This document shows, one piece after another, positions 1-9,202 of a DNA stretch of 64,000 nt (the stretch's first letter is position 1; each line of letters opens with the position of its first letter). Position numbers and translations under genes: made by a program. The DNA is taken from NCBI GenBank assembly GCA_049841135.1, contig JASGHK010000008.1, positions 434,001-498,000 on the forward strand, given 5' to 3'. Source of the DNA: JACRCT01 sp049841135 (GTDB lineage Bacteria; Myxococcota; Myxococcia; Myxococcales; UBA5297). The notes beneath the pieces were generated by a model. That model made no database searches. It was not told the DNA's origin and saw only the letters and a program-made list of their open reading frames with translations.

Positions 1-17
1 CGCGTTCCGGGGGGTTC

Positions 18-2732
18 TCACTGGATGCCGCCCTCGCTGGCAGCAACCACCTGGTTGCGGTTGACGATGCGCGGCGTGATGAAGACCAGCAGTTCGGAGC
101 GGTTGTCGAAGGTCTTGCGGTTCTTGAAGAGCCATCCGAGGACGGGGATCTTCGAGAGGACTGGGACCGCCGTTTCCTGCAAGGACTGCTGTCGGGTGTA
201 GATGCCGCCGATGACCGTGGTGTCGCCGTCCTTCACCAGCACCTGGGTCTGCGCTTCCTTCTTGGCGATGGCAGGCTGGCCATTGGCGCCGGTGAGGCCC
301 GGGTCCGGCTGGTTGTTGGCGGCATTGATGTTCATCAACACGCTCCCGTCAGCCGTGACGTGCGGGGTGACGGTGAGCTCCAGCTTGGCCTCGATGAAGG
401 TCGTGTTCACGCCGGAGGCCGATGCCTGGCTGAACGGGATGGCGAAGCCCTGGCCGATCCTCGCCGTGTTGTTGTCGAGGGTGGTGATCTTCGGGGCGCT
501 GATGGTCTTGAGCTGGCCGCTGTTCTCGTACGCAGTCAGGCGCAGGTTGAGCATCGCCGCGCCGCCGGCGGAGCCGAACAGGAAGCCGATGCCACCACCG
601 GACCCCTGACCCGTAGCCGCTGGGAGGTTGACGGCCCAGGGAGCGCCGTTACCCGTGTCTTCCGTGCTGGCGCCGCCCACACGGATGGCGCTCGGGAAGG
701 CGAGGCCGGTGGGATTGCCGGTCGCCGGCCCGAAGTTGACGGAGCCGCCCCACTGCACGCCGACCTCACGGGAGATGTTGGAGTTCATCTCGACGATTCG
801 GGCCTCGATGAGGACCTGCGGCGTCTGGGTGTCGAGCTTGCGGACCAGGCCCTCGGCGCGTGCCAGGGCGTCGAGCACGTCCTTGACGATGATGACGTTC
901 GTCCGGGTGTCGACGCTCATGCTGCCGCGCTCGGAGAGCAGGTCCTTGACCTTGGTGGCCACGTCCGCCGCGGTCGCGTAGTTGACCGGGATGAGGCGGA
1001 CCTTGAGGGGCTCCTGGGTCTTGGCCGCCTTGATCATCGCGTCGCGGACCTTGCGCTCCTCCTCGAGCTCCTTCAGCGGCGCCACGCGGATGATGTTGCC
1101 GCTCTCCTCCTTGTCCAGGCCCTTCGACCTCAAGATGATGTCCAGCGCCTGGTCCCACGGCACGTTGCGCAGGCGGATGGTCACCTTGCCGCTGACGTTG
1201 TCGGCGACGACGACGTTGCGCTTCGAGACCTCGGCGATGATGCGCAGCAGGTTGTGGATGTCGATCTCCTTGAACTCGAAGGAGACGCGGCGCCCGGTGT
1301 ACTTGGCCTTGCGCGGGGCTCCTGCCTGGGCGTAGCCGGGGGCCTCGGCTGCGAAGCCGCTGGCGCGAGGCGCCATGGCCTCTTGCTCCACTTCCACCTT
1401 CTGGCCGTCGATGACCACCTCGGTCGAGGCAGCGCTGCCCCCGGCGCCGAACGCCCAGGCAAGTTGGCCGTCTTCGAACGAAACGCGGTCCTCGATGGCC
1501 CCGTCGAGCGTCGCCACGATCTGCACGGTCTGAGCCTGACCGGGAGCCGTGAAGGAGCTGACCATCTTCACCGGGCCACCAAAAGCCGAGGTGTCGAGGC
1601 TGCGCTCGAGCCGCTTGGGGAGCTGGGCGCCGCTCAGGGTGAGCACCGCGGTCCGCGGATCCGGCCGGGCGACGTGATACTCCGTGCCCGGCGGAACGCC
1701 AATCACGACCTTCCCGGAGGCCTCGTCACCGCGGAAGACGACGTCCTTGACGTTGACGCCCTTCCCCGCCCTGGTCTCGACCTTGGCGACTTCGGCCTTC
1801 TTCGGGGTCGGAGCACTGGCCACCGGGGCCGCGAGCGCGGGGGCGCCCAGCGCCACGACCAGGCCGGACTTGGCGCGGGTCACCTGGTAGGCCGGCATGC
1901 TCTCGTTGGCCTCGATGACGACGCGAACCTTGTCGGCGTGCTTGCCGTAGCGGATCTCCTTGACCGGGGAGCCCGCCTCGCCCTTCTGCGCCTTCAGCCC
2001 CTTCTCGAAGCCGAGCAGGTCGATGGCGAGGCGCGGGGAATCCGAGAGCTCGATGACGTCGAAGGTCCCCAGCTCGCCGTCGACGGCCAGGTTGACGAGG
2101 TACTGGGCGTTCTTCTTCGAGGTCTTCAAGCCATTGAGGCGGTGGGCTGGCTGGACGACGGTCTTCTCGTCGCGGTGCGAGGTGACGACGTTGGCCTCGT
2201 TGGCAGCCGCGGGAGACGGCGGAAGCTGCTTGGCGGGCTCGGCCTTGGCGACCGCAACCACCGCCTCGGCCCTCTGCGCCTCGGGGGCAGCGACCGGCTC
2301 GGCCTTGAGGGCCTCGCCCTTGACCGCGACGAGGTCGGCGTGAGCGCCGCCGGTGACGGCGATCACCACGCTGTCGCCCACAGCGCGGACGTCGTACCGC
2401 GCCTCGTCGGCGATGGCCACGACCACCCGGCCCACCGCCGTCTTGTCGTCGGAGAACTGGGAGACCGCGACGCCCGTCACGGGGCCCTTGCCGTCGCGCG
2501 GGCCACGGACGGCCGACACGTCGGCGCCGGCGAGGTCGACGACCACCCGAGCGGGATCGGCCAGGCGGAAGACGGTGAAGGTCGGAGCGTGGTTGCCCGC
2601 GATGACCACCTGGGCGCCCTTCTCGTCCCCGGTGACCTCCAGCCCCTGCACCACGTTGACGGCCGCGGCCTGTGCCGAGAGCGGCGCGAGCAGGGCGGCC
2701 AGGCAGGTGATGAGGCAAGTGCGAGCATTCAT
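18..2732 (-). CDS. pilQ: Type IV pilus secretin PilQ
   Basis: Outer-membrane secretin through which the pilus is extended and retracted. The 904-residue product starts with a signal peptide (MNARTCLITCLAALLA, then AQA-A), followed by three AMIN-like beta domains (roughly 25-130, 205-300 and 335-430) that would bind peptidoglycan. Next come an STN/secretin N0-type domain near 480-560 (IDIHNLLRIIAEVSKRNVVV), a secretin_N repeat, and the C-terminal secretin domain with VxPHVTADGSVLMNI and a VPVLSKIPVLGWLF segment. The ATG at 2732 was chosen because AAGGAGAA lies just upstream and a signal peptide follows. The same open frame continues back into pilP only because pilP is frameshifted. Last gene of pilMNOPQ. 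Confidence 0.95.
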   Translation of the reverse strand: MNARTCLITCLAALLAPLSAQAAAVNVVQGLEVTGDEKGAQVVIAGNHAPTFTVFRLADPARVVVDLAGADVSAVRGPRDGKGPVTGVAVSQFSDDKTAVGRVVVAIADEARYDVRAVGDSVVIAVTGGAHADLVAVKGEALKAEPVAAPEAQRAEAVVAVAKAEPAKQLPPSPAAANEANVVTSHRDEKTVVQPAHRLNGLKTSKKNAQYLVNLAVDGELGTFDVIELSDSPRLAIDLLGFEKGLKAQKGEAGSPVKEIRYGKHADKVRVVIEANESMPAYQVTRAKSGLVVALGAPALAAPVASAPTPKKAEVAKVETRAGKGVNVKDVVFRGDEASGKVVIGVPPGTEYHVARPDPRTAVLTLSGAQLPKRLERSLDTSAFGGPVKMVSSFTAPGQAQTVQIVATLDGAIEDRVSFEDGQLAWAFGAGGSAASTEVVIDGQKVEVEQEAMAPRASGFAAEAPGYAQAGAPRKAKYTGRRVSFEFKEIDIHNLLRIIAEVSKRNVVVADNVSGKVTIRLRNVPWDQALDIILRSKGLDKEESGNIIRVAPLKELEEERKVRDAMIKAAKTQEPLKVRLIPVNYATAADVATKVKDLLSERGSMSVDTRTNVIIVKDVLDALARAEGLVRKLDTQTPQVLIEARIVEMNSNISREVGVQWGGSVNFGPATGNPTGLAFPSAIRVGGASTEDTGNGAPWAVNLPAATGQGSGGGIGFLFGSAGGAAMLNLRLTAYENSGQLKTISAPKITTLDNNTARIGQGFAIPFSQASASGVNTTFIEAKLELTVTPHVTADGSVLMNINAANNQPDPGLTGANGQPAIAKKEAQTQVLVKDGDTTVIGGIYTRQQSLQETAVPVLSKIPVLGWLFKNRKTFDNRSELLVFITPRIVNRNQVVAASEGGIQ

Positions 2733-2797
2733 CGCGGTTTCTCCTTCAGCCTTCCAAGCCCGGTCTGCGGTGCCTGCCACGTCGAAAGGGTTACGAG

Positions 2798-3368
2798 TCA
2801 TTCGGAGACCTCGGGCGTGAGGAGGTTCTGGTCTTCCTGCTGGCCCGTCTTCTCGTCGCTGGGCAGCTTGATGGGCACCGGGTTGATGTGCGGCTTGCCC
2901 ATCTGGTCCTTGTAGATCTCGGTCACCACGAGCTCGCCCGCGCGGATCTGGGTCACCTTTCCGTTGCGCTTGCCGACGAAGGTGCCCCGCCGCACGATGT
3001 AGCCCCGGCCGTTGGGGTCCTCGACCATCGCCAACGGGTTGGACACGCCGCTGATGATGGCCACGAGCCGCAGTTGCTCGAAGCTCCCACTTGCACAGCG
3101 GACCGCAGTCCGGCCGGTCAGGCGTCGCGTCGGTGGAGGCCTGCTTCTCGTCCAGCGACGAGCGGAACGGGTCGCGCTTTCCCACCGGGCTGTACGCGTA
3201 CTCGATGGTCGGCGCGGCGGCGACCTCGGCTTGCTTGTCGTCTGCCTTCGGCGCCTCCTTCTTGGCCGGCGCCGGAGCCGGCTTGGGTTGTGCCGCGGGC
3301 GCGGGCGCATCCTCGCCACAAGCGGCGAGAGCCAGGAGCGCCACGAGGATGGGAATTCGCACGGACAT
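2798..3368 (-). CDS. pilP: Pilus assembly lipoprotein PilP (frameshifted here)
   Basis: Inner-membrane lipoprotein linking the PilNO complex to the PilQ secretin. The N-terminus has a lipobox (LLALAAC at residues 11-17), a Pro/Ala/Lys-rich linker, then the family motif KRDPFRS and CGPLCKWE. The frame breaks there. The remainder (EQLRLVAIISGVSNPLAMVEDPN through to TPEVSE) continues in another frame to the stop at 2798. Near 3081 the minus strand reads GAGCTTCGAG where GAGCTCGAG would restore CKWELEQLRLV, so one extra base explains it. The total length is consistent with one insertion. Probably a sequence error, since pilO and pilQ on either side are intact. Confidence 0.88.
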
Positions 3369-3388
3369 GCGTCACCTCGAAAGGTCGC

Positions 3389-3967
3389 TCACTTCTTCTT
3401 GTCGTCCAGGAAGCGGAAGGTCGTCGCCATGTAGCTCGCGCTCAACACCACCTTCTCGGCTCGGCGCGCCGGGCTCTGGAAGGTGATGCCGCTGATGTTC
3501 ACGATTCGGCGCAGCTTCGAGACGCTCTCGAAGAAGACCGCGATCTCGTGGTAGTTGCCCGCCACCTGCATCTTGATGGGGATGGCGGCGTAGAAGGTCT
3601 CGGGCTTCTCCTGCCCGGGCTCGAGCACCACGATCTCCAGGCCGCTCTTCTTGCCCACGTCGTTGAGCTGGCGCAGCAGCTCTTCGATCTCGGGGTTCCT
3701 GGGCAGCTTGGTGAGCGCCTCCGCCAGGCGCCGCTCGAGCACTTCCTTGTCGCGGCGGTACTGGTTGAGGTTGTCGGCGATGACACGCTTCTTGACCAGC
3801 TCGTCGTCCAGGGAGCGCTTCTTGGCGCGGTGCCCTTCGATCTGGGTCGTGAGGTCAGCGACCAGCAGGAAGTAGTTGCCGGCGGTCACCGCCGCCAGCA
3901 GCAGCAGGACCACCACCGCCTTGGTGGCGAGCGGGACCTTGACGAGCTTTTCCAGCAAGTTGTTCAT
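3389..3967 (-). CDS. pilO: Type IV pilus inner-membrane protein PilO
   Basis: A 192-residue bitopic protein of the PilMNOP alignment complex. It has a short cytoplasmic N-terminus, one membrane helix around residues 17-38 (AVVVLLLLAAVTAGNYFLLV), a coiled-coil stretch rich in Lys/Glu/Arg (about 45-95, including LNDVGKKSGLEI) and a ferredoxin-like C-terminal domain (ETFYAAIPIKMQVAGNYHEI). This is the standard PilO layout and length. It lies between pilN (13 bases away) and pilP, in the usual order. Confidence 0.95.
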   Translation of the reverse strand: MNNLLEKLVKVPLATKAVVVLLLLAAVTAGNYFLLVADLTTQIEGHRAKKRSLDDELVKKRVIADNLNQYRRDKEVLERRLAEALTKLPRNPEIEELLRQLNDVGKKSGLEIVVLEPGQEKPETFYAAIPIKMQVAGNYHEIAVFFESVSKLRRIVNISGITFQSPARRAEKVVLSASYMATTFRFLDDKKK

Positions 3968-3979
3968 GGTCGGCCTCGC

Positions 3980-4642
3980 CTAGATGGTGAAGTTGGCGCT
4001 CAGAGACATCGAGAAGCTCACCACCCGGTTCTCGCCCTGCCCCGTCAGCTCGGCCCTCTTGAGCTGGATGTTGGTGAAGAACTGGCCGATCTGGTCGTTC
4101 TTGATGTCGGCGATCTGCCCCGAGGGCGACAGCTCGACCTTGCTCGTCTCGCCCCGGCGGCCCGACTCCACCAGCCGGCCCATGCCCTGGGGCGTCCAGA
4201 CCACGTTGTTCATGGCCTTCATGAACTCCGCCAGGTCGTCGTTCGACACGGCCGAGCCGTCGATGCGCATGGCGCCGCCGGACTCCTCGAGCTTGATGAG
4301 CCACACGTTCTTCGGGATGGAGGTGGCCATCGCGTCGAGCATCTTCACCGGCCCGGTGCGCCCCTTCTCCAGGGTATCGAGGACCTTGAGCTTCTCCTCG
4401 AGCGCCTTGTTCTCCTTCTCGTAGTTCTGCACCTCGCCGATGATGCGGTTGAGGTCGGCGATCTCCTTCTCGGTCCGCTGGACCTCGACGCGTTCGCGCT
4501 CTTCTTGCTGGGAGGTCTGGGAGTACCACCACCAGTTGCCGCCGATGCCCAGGGCAAGGGCCACCACGAACAGGAACAGTTGCTTCTGTCCCGACTCGCG
4601 CTTCTTGGCTGCCTTGACCGGCAATAGGTTGATGCGAATCAT
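3980..4642 (-). CDS. pilN: Type IV pilus inner-membrane protein PilN
   Basis: A 220-residue partner of PilO. The N-terminal MIRINLLP motif, which in this family docks into the groove of PilM, is exact. A membrane helix follows (about 24-40, FLFVVALALGIGGNWW), then a coiled coil and a C-terminal domain containing MLDAMATSIPKNVWLIKLEE, which is typical of PilN/fimbrial assembly proteins. It sits 51 bases after pilM and is co-oriented with pilO, pilP and pilQ. Confidence 0.96.
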   Translation of the reverse strand: MIRINLLPVKAAKKRESGQKQLFLFVVALALGIGGNWWWYSQTSQQEERERVEVQRTEKEIADLNRIIGEVQNYEKENKALEEKLKVLDTLEKGRTGPVKMLDAMATSIPKNVWLIKLEESGGAMRIDGSAVSNDDLAEFMKAMNNVVWTPQGMGRLVESGRRGETSKVELSPSGQIADIKNDQIGQFFTNIQLKRAELTGQGENRVVSFSMSLSANFTI

Positions 4643-4693
4643 CGCGTGCCCCTTGGGCTGGACTGCGTGCCTACGCGCCCTGCTGCTCCACGA

Positions 4694-5767
4694 TTACTTG
4701 TCGCCCGGCCGACGCAGCGCCAGGCCCACGCTCACCGCCGCCATCGGGGCGATGTCCATGATGTGGGCCGGGTCGAAGCGGCGGTTGTCGATCTCGATGT
4801 TCTTGAACGGGTTGAGGATCTCGACCGGCACGCCCACCCGCTGCTCGATGGTCTTGAAGAGCGCTGGGATCTTGGCGGTGCCACCCGAGAGGAGCACCTT
4901 GGCGAAGTGGCTGTCGGCGGCGGTCGAGGCGTAGAAGTCGAGGGAGCGCTGGATTTCGCCGGCCATCTGCTCGGCCACCGAGCCCAGGACGCGCTCCACC
5001 TCTTGCGGGACGACGGAGTCGGCGTCGGCGCGGTTGCCGCCGATCTTGAGAGCCTCGGCCTCGTCGTAGGAGACGTTGAGCTGCTTCTGGATCTCTTCGG
5101 TGAACTGGTTGCCGCCGATGGTCACGTCGCGGGTGAAGGTCGTCACGCCGTTCGCCAGGATGTTGATGTTGACGACCGACGCGCCCGCGTTGATGAGGAC
5201 GATGGTGTCGCCCTTGGGCATGTCGTAGTTCGCCTCGTAGCAGTTCTGCACCGCGAAGGCGTCGACGTCGACGATGACCGGGGCGAGGCCCGCCTCGGTG
5301 ACGACCGAGGTGTAGTCGTTGATCATGTCCTTCTTGGCCGCGACCAGGAGGACGTCCATCTGCCCGGCCTGATCGTTGCCCGTCGAGAGCGGGAACGTGT
5401 CGATGTTCACGTCCTTGACGTCGAAGGGGATGTACTGCTCGGCCTCCCACTGGATGGACTCGTCGAGCTCCTCCTGGGTCATCCGGGGCAGCGAGATCTT
5501 CTTGATGATGACGGAGTGGCCCGACACGCCGATGGCCACTTCCTTGTGCTTGATCTTCAGCTCCGCGACGAGCTCCTGGACCGCCTGGACGATGGCGGTG
5601 GAGTTCATCAGGGCGCCGTCGACGATCGCTTCGGGCGGCAGCGGCTTGGAGCCGAAGGCCTGGAGCTGGTAGGCGGTCGCACCGCGGCGGCGGACCTCCT
5701 TGAGCTGAACCAGCTTGACGCCACTCGATCCGATGTCGAGGCCGAGTGCGAGCTTTGCCTTGGCCAT
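4694..5767 (-). CDS. pilM: Type IV pilus assembly ATPase-fold protein PilM
   Basis: Cytoplasmic actin-like protein of 357 residues that binds PilN and the pilus motor. The N-terminal GLDIGSSGVKLVQL is the phosphate-1 loop of the actin/FtsA fold. Further actin-fold segments are VIVDVDAFAVQNCYE, VLINAGASVVNI and the adenosine-site VLLSGGTAKIPAL near residue 280. A GGAGGG ribosome binding site precedes the ATG. First gene of the pilMNOPQ run, downstream of the small HTH gene. Confidence 0.96.
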   Translation of the reverse strand: MAKAKLALGLDIGSSGVKLVQLKEVRRRGATAYQLQAFGSKPLPPEAIVDGALMNSTAIVQAVQELVAELKIKHKEVAIGVSGHSVIIKKISLPRMTQEELDESIQWEAEQYIPFDVKDVNIDTFPLSTGNDQAGQMDVLLVAAKKDMINDYTSVVTEAGLAPVIVDVDAFAVQNCYEANYDMPKGDTIVLINAGASVVNINILANGVTTFTRDVTIGGNQFTEEIQKQLNVSYDEAEALKIGGNRADADSVVPQEVERVLGSVAEQMAGEIQRSLDFYASTAADSHFAKVLLSGGTAKIPALFKTIEQRVGVPVEILNPFKNIEIDNRRFDPAHIMDIAPMAAVSVGLALRRPGDK

Positions 5768-5874
5768 CTAAGAAGCCCTCCAGCGAGGGGGAGAGAGCCG
5801 CTGCTGCCTCGAAAACCGGCTCCCATCAGTGAGGCGCTTGGAGCGTAGCATCAGAATTCCGACCCTCAAAAAAT

Positions 5875-6114
5875 TCAGCCCTTCTTCACCGACTCCCTGG
5901 TCGCAGCGTCCTCGAACACCTTGTCCTTCTCGGAGACCTTCATCCCCAGCGCGAGGATGATCTTGCGCTTGGTGTCGAGCCGGCAGCTCTCACCGCGCTC
6001 GACCCGGTCGATCGTCAGGACCGAGACACCGGCGCGACGGGCGAGCTCGGCCTTGGAGAGGAGCTGGTCCTCGCGGAGCTTCTGCACGTTGTTGGAGGGC
6101 TTGTGCTCGGGCAT
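5875..6114 (-). CDS. Small XRE-type helix-turn-helix regulator
   Basis: A 79-residue protein consisting almost only of a Cro/C1-type helix-turn-helix: LREDQLLSKAELARRAGVSV, followed by LTIDRVERGESC and a third helix with IILALGMKV. Such proteins bind DNA as dimers. It lies between pilR and pilM on the same strand and has its own sigma-70-like promoter upstream, so it may adjust expression of the downstream pilMNOPQ genes. That role is inferred from position only. Confidence 0.85.
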   Translation of the reverse strand: MPEHKPSNNVQKLREDQLLSKAELARRAGVSVLTIDRVERGESCRLDTKRKIILALGMKVSEKDKVFEDAATRESVKKG

Positions 6115-6179
6115 GTTCTCCCCGTCTTTGGCCGCGGCGCGGCTTGGTTCCGTTCCCCTACCCCTGCCCAGACCTTCGA

Positions 6180-6209
6180 AGGATAGTCGTCTGCTCGAAG
6201 GGGTGTCAA
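6180..6209 (-). promoter_or_regulatory. Candidate sigma-70 promoter for the HTH gene and pilMNOPQ
   Basis: On the minus strand TTGACA (6209-6204), an 18-base spacer and TATCCT (6185-6180) form a good housekeeping promoter about 66 bases upstream of the HTH start codon. The surrounding 6115-6337 interval, which holds no gene, is conspicuously AT-rich around 6225-6280. Prediction from consensus only. Confidence 0.55.
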
Positions 6210-6337
6210 GAAGACGAACCCTAAGTTGCAGTCATTTATGCGTCATTGATGTGAAATTATACTGCTTATTGTAGAGCCCTTGCGGGCATCCACGAGATCT
6301 TGTGGTGGTGGCCGAGGGCGGTCTCGGGACGCGGTGT

Positions 6338-7772
6338 CTAGGTCCGGGGGGCGCCGCCTTCGCCCTTCGCCCCTTCTTGGTCGGGGTCGATGCCGTACTC
6401 CTTGACCTTGTAGAGCAACGCTCGGTGGCTGATCTCGAGCAGCTCGGCCGCCCGCGTGCGGTTTCCGCGCGTGCGTTGCAGGGCACGGCGGATGAGGTCC
6501 ACTTCGAGAGCCCGAGAGGCCTTCTTGATGGAGAGGTCGGCCCCTGGCCCGCTCTGCCCCTCCACGCCGCTCGCGCCGTCGATCGCGGCGCTGCGCGGAA
6601 CGATCATCAGGTCCGGGAGCCCGTCGACGGTGATGGTCTCCCCCTCGCAGAGCACCATGGCGCGCTCGACCGCGTTCTCGAGCTTCGCGGACATTGCCTG
6701 GCCAGGCATAGTCGGCCATCAACTGAAGGGCGTCGGGGGCGATGTCCTTGACCCTGCGCCCGAGCCGCACGTTGTACTTGGCCAAGAAATGGGTCGCGAG
6801 CGCCTCGATGTCCCCCTTGCGCTCCCGGAGCGGGGGCAGCTTCAGGTTGAGCACGTTGAGGCGGTAGAAGAGGTCCTCACGGAAGAGCCCGCGCGCCACC
6901 TGCTGCTGCAAGTCGCGCTTGGTCGCCGCCACCACCCGCACGTCGACCTTCTCGCTGCGCGAGTCGCCGACACGGCGAATCTCCTCCTCCTGCAGCACGC
7001 GCAGCAGCTTCACCTGCAGCTGCGGGGGCAGCTCACCAACCTCGTCGAGGAACAGCGTCCCGCCGTCGGCCTCCGCGAACAGGCCCTTCTTGTTGCGCAC
7101 CGCGTCGGTGAAGGCGCCCCGGACGTGGCCGAACAGCTCGCTCTCCATCAGCTCCCCGGGGATGGCGCCGCAGTTGACTGGCACGAAGGGCATGCCCGAG
7201 CGGGGCGACAACTCATGCAACGCGCGCGCGACCAGCTCCTTGCCGGTTCCGCTCTCGCCGGTGACGAGCACGGTCGTCTTTACCAGCGCCACCTTCCGCA
7301 GCTGCCGAGCCACGTCCTGCATCGCCGAGCTGTCGCCCACGAGCGACTCGAGCCGGAAAGCCCGGGACAGCTCCCCTCGCAGGCGTTCGTTCTCGCGCTT
7401 GAGCCGCTCGCGCTCCTCGGCCTTGCGCAGGACCAGCACGACCTCGTCGGGCTTGAACGGCTTGCTGATGTAGTCGTAGGCGCCTTCCTTCATCGCAGCG
7501 ATGGCGGTGTCGGTGGTGCCATAGGCGCTCATCACCACCACCGTCAGGTCCGGCGTGCGCTTGCGGATCTCTCGAAGGAGGGCGATCCCGTCCATCTTCG
7601 GCATCCGCACGTCGGAGATGACCACGTCGTAGTCCCGGGCCTCGAGCTCCTTGAGCGCCTCCTCGCCTCCCGGCACCCCGCTCGCCTCGTACCCTCGGTC
7701 CTTGAGAATGACCGTGAGCACGTGGCGCATGCTGTCGTCGTCGTCGACGATGAGGACGTTGTGGAAGAGCAT
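6338..7772 (-). CDS. pilR: Sigma-54-dependent response regulator PilR (frameshifted here)
   Basis: NtrC-family activator expected to drive pilA from a sigma-54 promoter. It has a receiver domain (VLIVDDDDSM; phospho-Asp in VVISDVRMP; K in SKPFKP), an AAA+ domain with Walker A GESGTGKE, GAFTDA in place of the usual GAFTGA loop, Walker B GGTLFLDEVGEL and the GNVRE motif, then a Fis-type HTH (NRTRAAELLEISHRALLYKV). The frame breaks near 6685: the minus strand reads CGCGAAGCTCGAG where CGCGAGCTCGAG gives NVRELENAVERAM. One inserted base explains it. Repaired product about 477 residues. It lies 14 bases after the kinase gene. Confidence 0.9.
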
Positions 7773-7786
7773 GTCGGCCGCAGAGC

Positions 7787-9160
7787 CTAGCTGGAGCCGG
7801 CCTGTCTGAACACCAGCGTGAAGACGGCCCCGCCCTCGGTCCGGTTGCCTGCCCGGATCTCCCCGCCAAAGGTCTCCATGATCCGATGGCAGATGGCCAG
7901 CCCGAGGCCGGTCCCCGCCCCCGGCTCCTTGGTCGTGAAGAACGGGTCGAAAACCCTCGGCAGATCCGACGGTTGAATGCCCGGCCCCGAGTCCGCGAGA
8001 CTCAGCTCGACCCGGCTGGCGGGGGGAGGATCCGACGCACGGCGTGCGGGCGGCGAGTCCAGGACGACTGCTCGAATCTCGACCCGCCCCTCACCGTTCA
8101 TCGCGTCGCCTGCGTTGAGCAACACGTTCACCAGCACCTGGCCGAGGTGGTGTGGCTCGGCGACAACCCCGAGCGCCTCGGGGAGCTGGACGTCGAAGTC
8201 CACGTACTTGAGGCGCTTCTGCACGGAGGCGAGCCGCACCGCCGAGTCCACCGCCTCGCGGAGGCTCACCGTCCCCAGCGCTCCGTCTTGTGGACCTGGA
8301 CGGGAAAAATCCAGCAGCTCCCGCACGGTCCGGTCGATTCGGCTCACCTGCTGGTCGATGCGGGTGAGGTAGTCGACGACCTCCGGCGGAGCCTTGGACT
8401 TGGCCAGCTCGAGATAGCCCAGGATGGCGCCGAGCGGATTTCCCACCTCGTGCGCCACCCCGGCGGCGAGACGGCCCACCGTCGCCAGCTTCTCCGAGCG
8501 CACGAGCGAGTCGCGCGCCTCGCCCAGCTGTCGGTTGAGCCGCTCCAGCTCGGCGATTTGAGCGGTCACCCGGGCCCGCTCTTCCTTCAGACTGGTCGCC
8601 ATGCGCTCGAAGGCGCTCCCCAGCCGGCCGAGCGTCGGTACTCCCCCGCCCAGCGGGTCGTCCAGCTCCAGCCGACCGATGCGGTCGGCAGCGGAGGCCA
8701 GCTTGTCCAGCGGCCGGGCGATGAGGCGATTGAGCAGAACCGTGCCGACCACGAACGTCGCCAGGGTGCCCAGCAGGATGTAGGCGGCCAGGAGCGACGT
8801 GGCGCTTCGACGCTCCTGGTGCAGCGCCGCTCGCTCGACCGTGACGGACCCGCCTCCTGGCAACGGGCTCGCGTTCGCCGCGACCGACGCCGGCAGCGGC
8901 GAGATGCCCACCTTCAGCTCCGGCCCCGTTACCTGCACGGCCAGGGAAGCCGGGCAGGTGTCGAGGCCCTGGTCGCTGCAGGCCGCGCCGACACAACGCG
9001 CGACCACCTGGGATGCGAGCGTCAGGTCCCGCCGGCCACGAAGATCGAGCGCACGCTTCAAGACCCCCACAGAAATGACGATCTCCAGGCCTGCGCCGAA
9101 GAGCAGCGCCAATGCGAGCGCCACGGCGATCTGTACGCGCGTTGAATAGCGGGATCCCAT
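7787..9160 (-). CDS. pilS: Sensor histidine kinase, PilS-like
   Basis: A 457-residue membrane kinase, partner of the adjacent PilR. It has two membrane helices (about 9-30 and 120-143) enclosing a periplasmic domain with cysteines (CVGAACSDQGLDTC), a HAMP-like linker, an H-box GVAHEVGNPLGAILGY, an N-box VLLNAGDAMN and the G-boxes DSGPGI and GTGLGLAI. The arrangement kinase-regulator next to pilA matches pilS-pilR in Myxococcus. The topology is HAMP-type rather than the six-helix PilS of Pseudomonas, so the name rests partly on context. Confidence 0.85.
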   Translation of the reverse strand: MGSRYSTRVQIAVALALALLFGAGLEIVISVGVLKRALDLRGRRDLTLASQVVARCVGAACSDQGLDTCPASLAVQVTGPELKVGISPLPASVAANASPLPGGGSVTVERAALHQERRSATSLLAAYILLGTLATFVVGTVLLNRLIARPLDKLASAADRIGRLELDDPLGGGVPTLGRLGSAFERMATSLKEERARVTAQIAELERLNRQLGEARDSLVRSEKLATVGRLAAGVAHEVGNPLGAILGYLELAKSKAPPEVVDYLTRIDQQVSRIDRTVRELLDFSRPGPQDGALGTVSLREAVDSAVRLASVQKRLKYVDFDVQLPEALGVVAEPHHLGQVLVNVLLNAGDAMNGEGRVEIRAVVLDSPPARRASDPPPASRVELSLADSGPGIQPSDLPRVFDPFFTTKEPGAGTGLGLAICHRIMETFGGEIRAGNRTEGGAVFTLVFRQAGSS

Positions 9161-9202
9161 CCGCCGCCAGTATCCACGCCCCGCGCCCGGCCGCCAAACA
9201 CG

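Noticed and set aside
360..2915. Very long open frame antisense to pilQ (and similar ones antisense to HMG-CoA reductase, hscA, iscS and others)
   Set aside because: Compositional shadows in GC-rich DNA: low-complexity Arg/Gly/Asp/Leu-rich translations with no domain, opposite clearly conserved proteins.
18..3368. A 1116-residue PilP-PilQ fusion protein
   Set aside because: The middle of that frame (after CGPLCKWEL) is the wrong frame of pilP, whose true continuation reads on in another frame to its own stop. PilQ has its own ribosome site and signal peptide at 2732.
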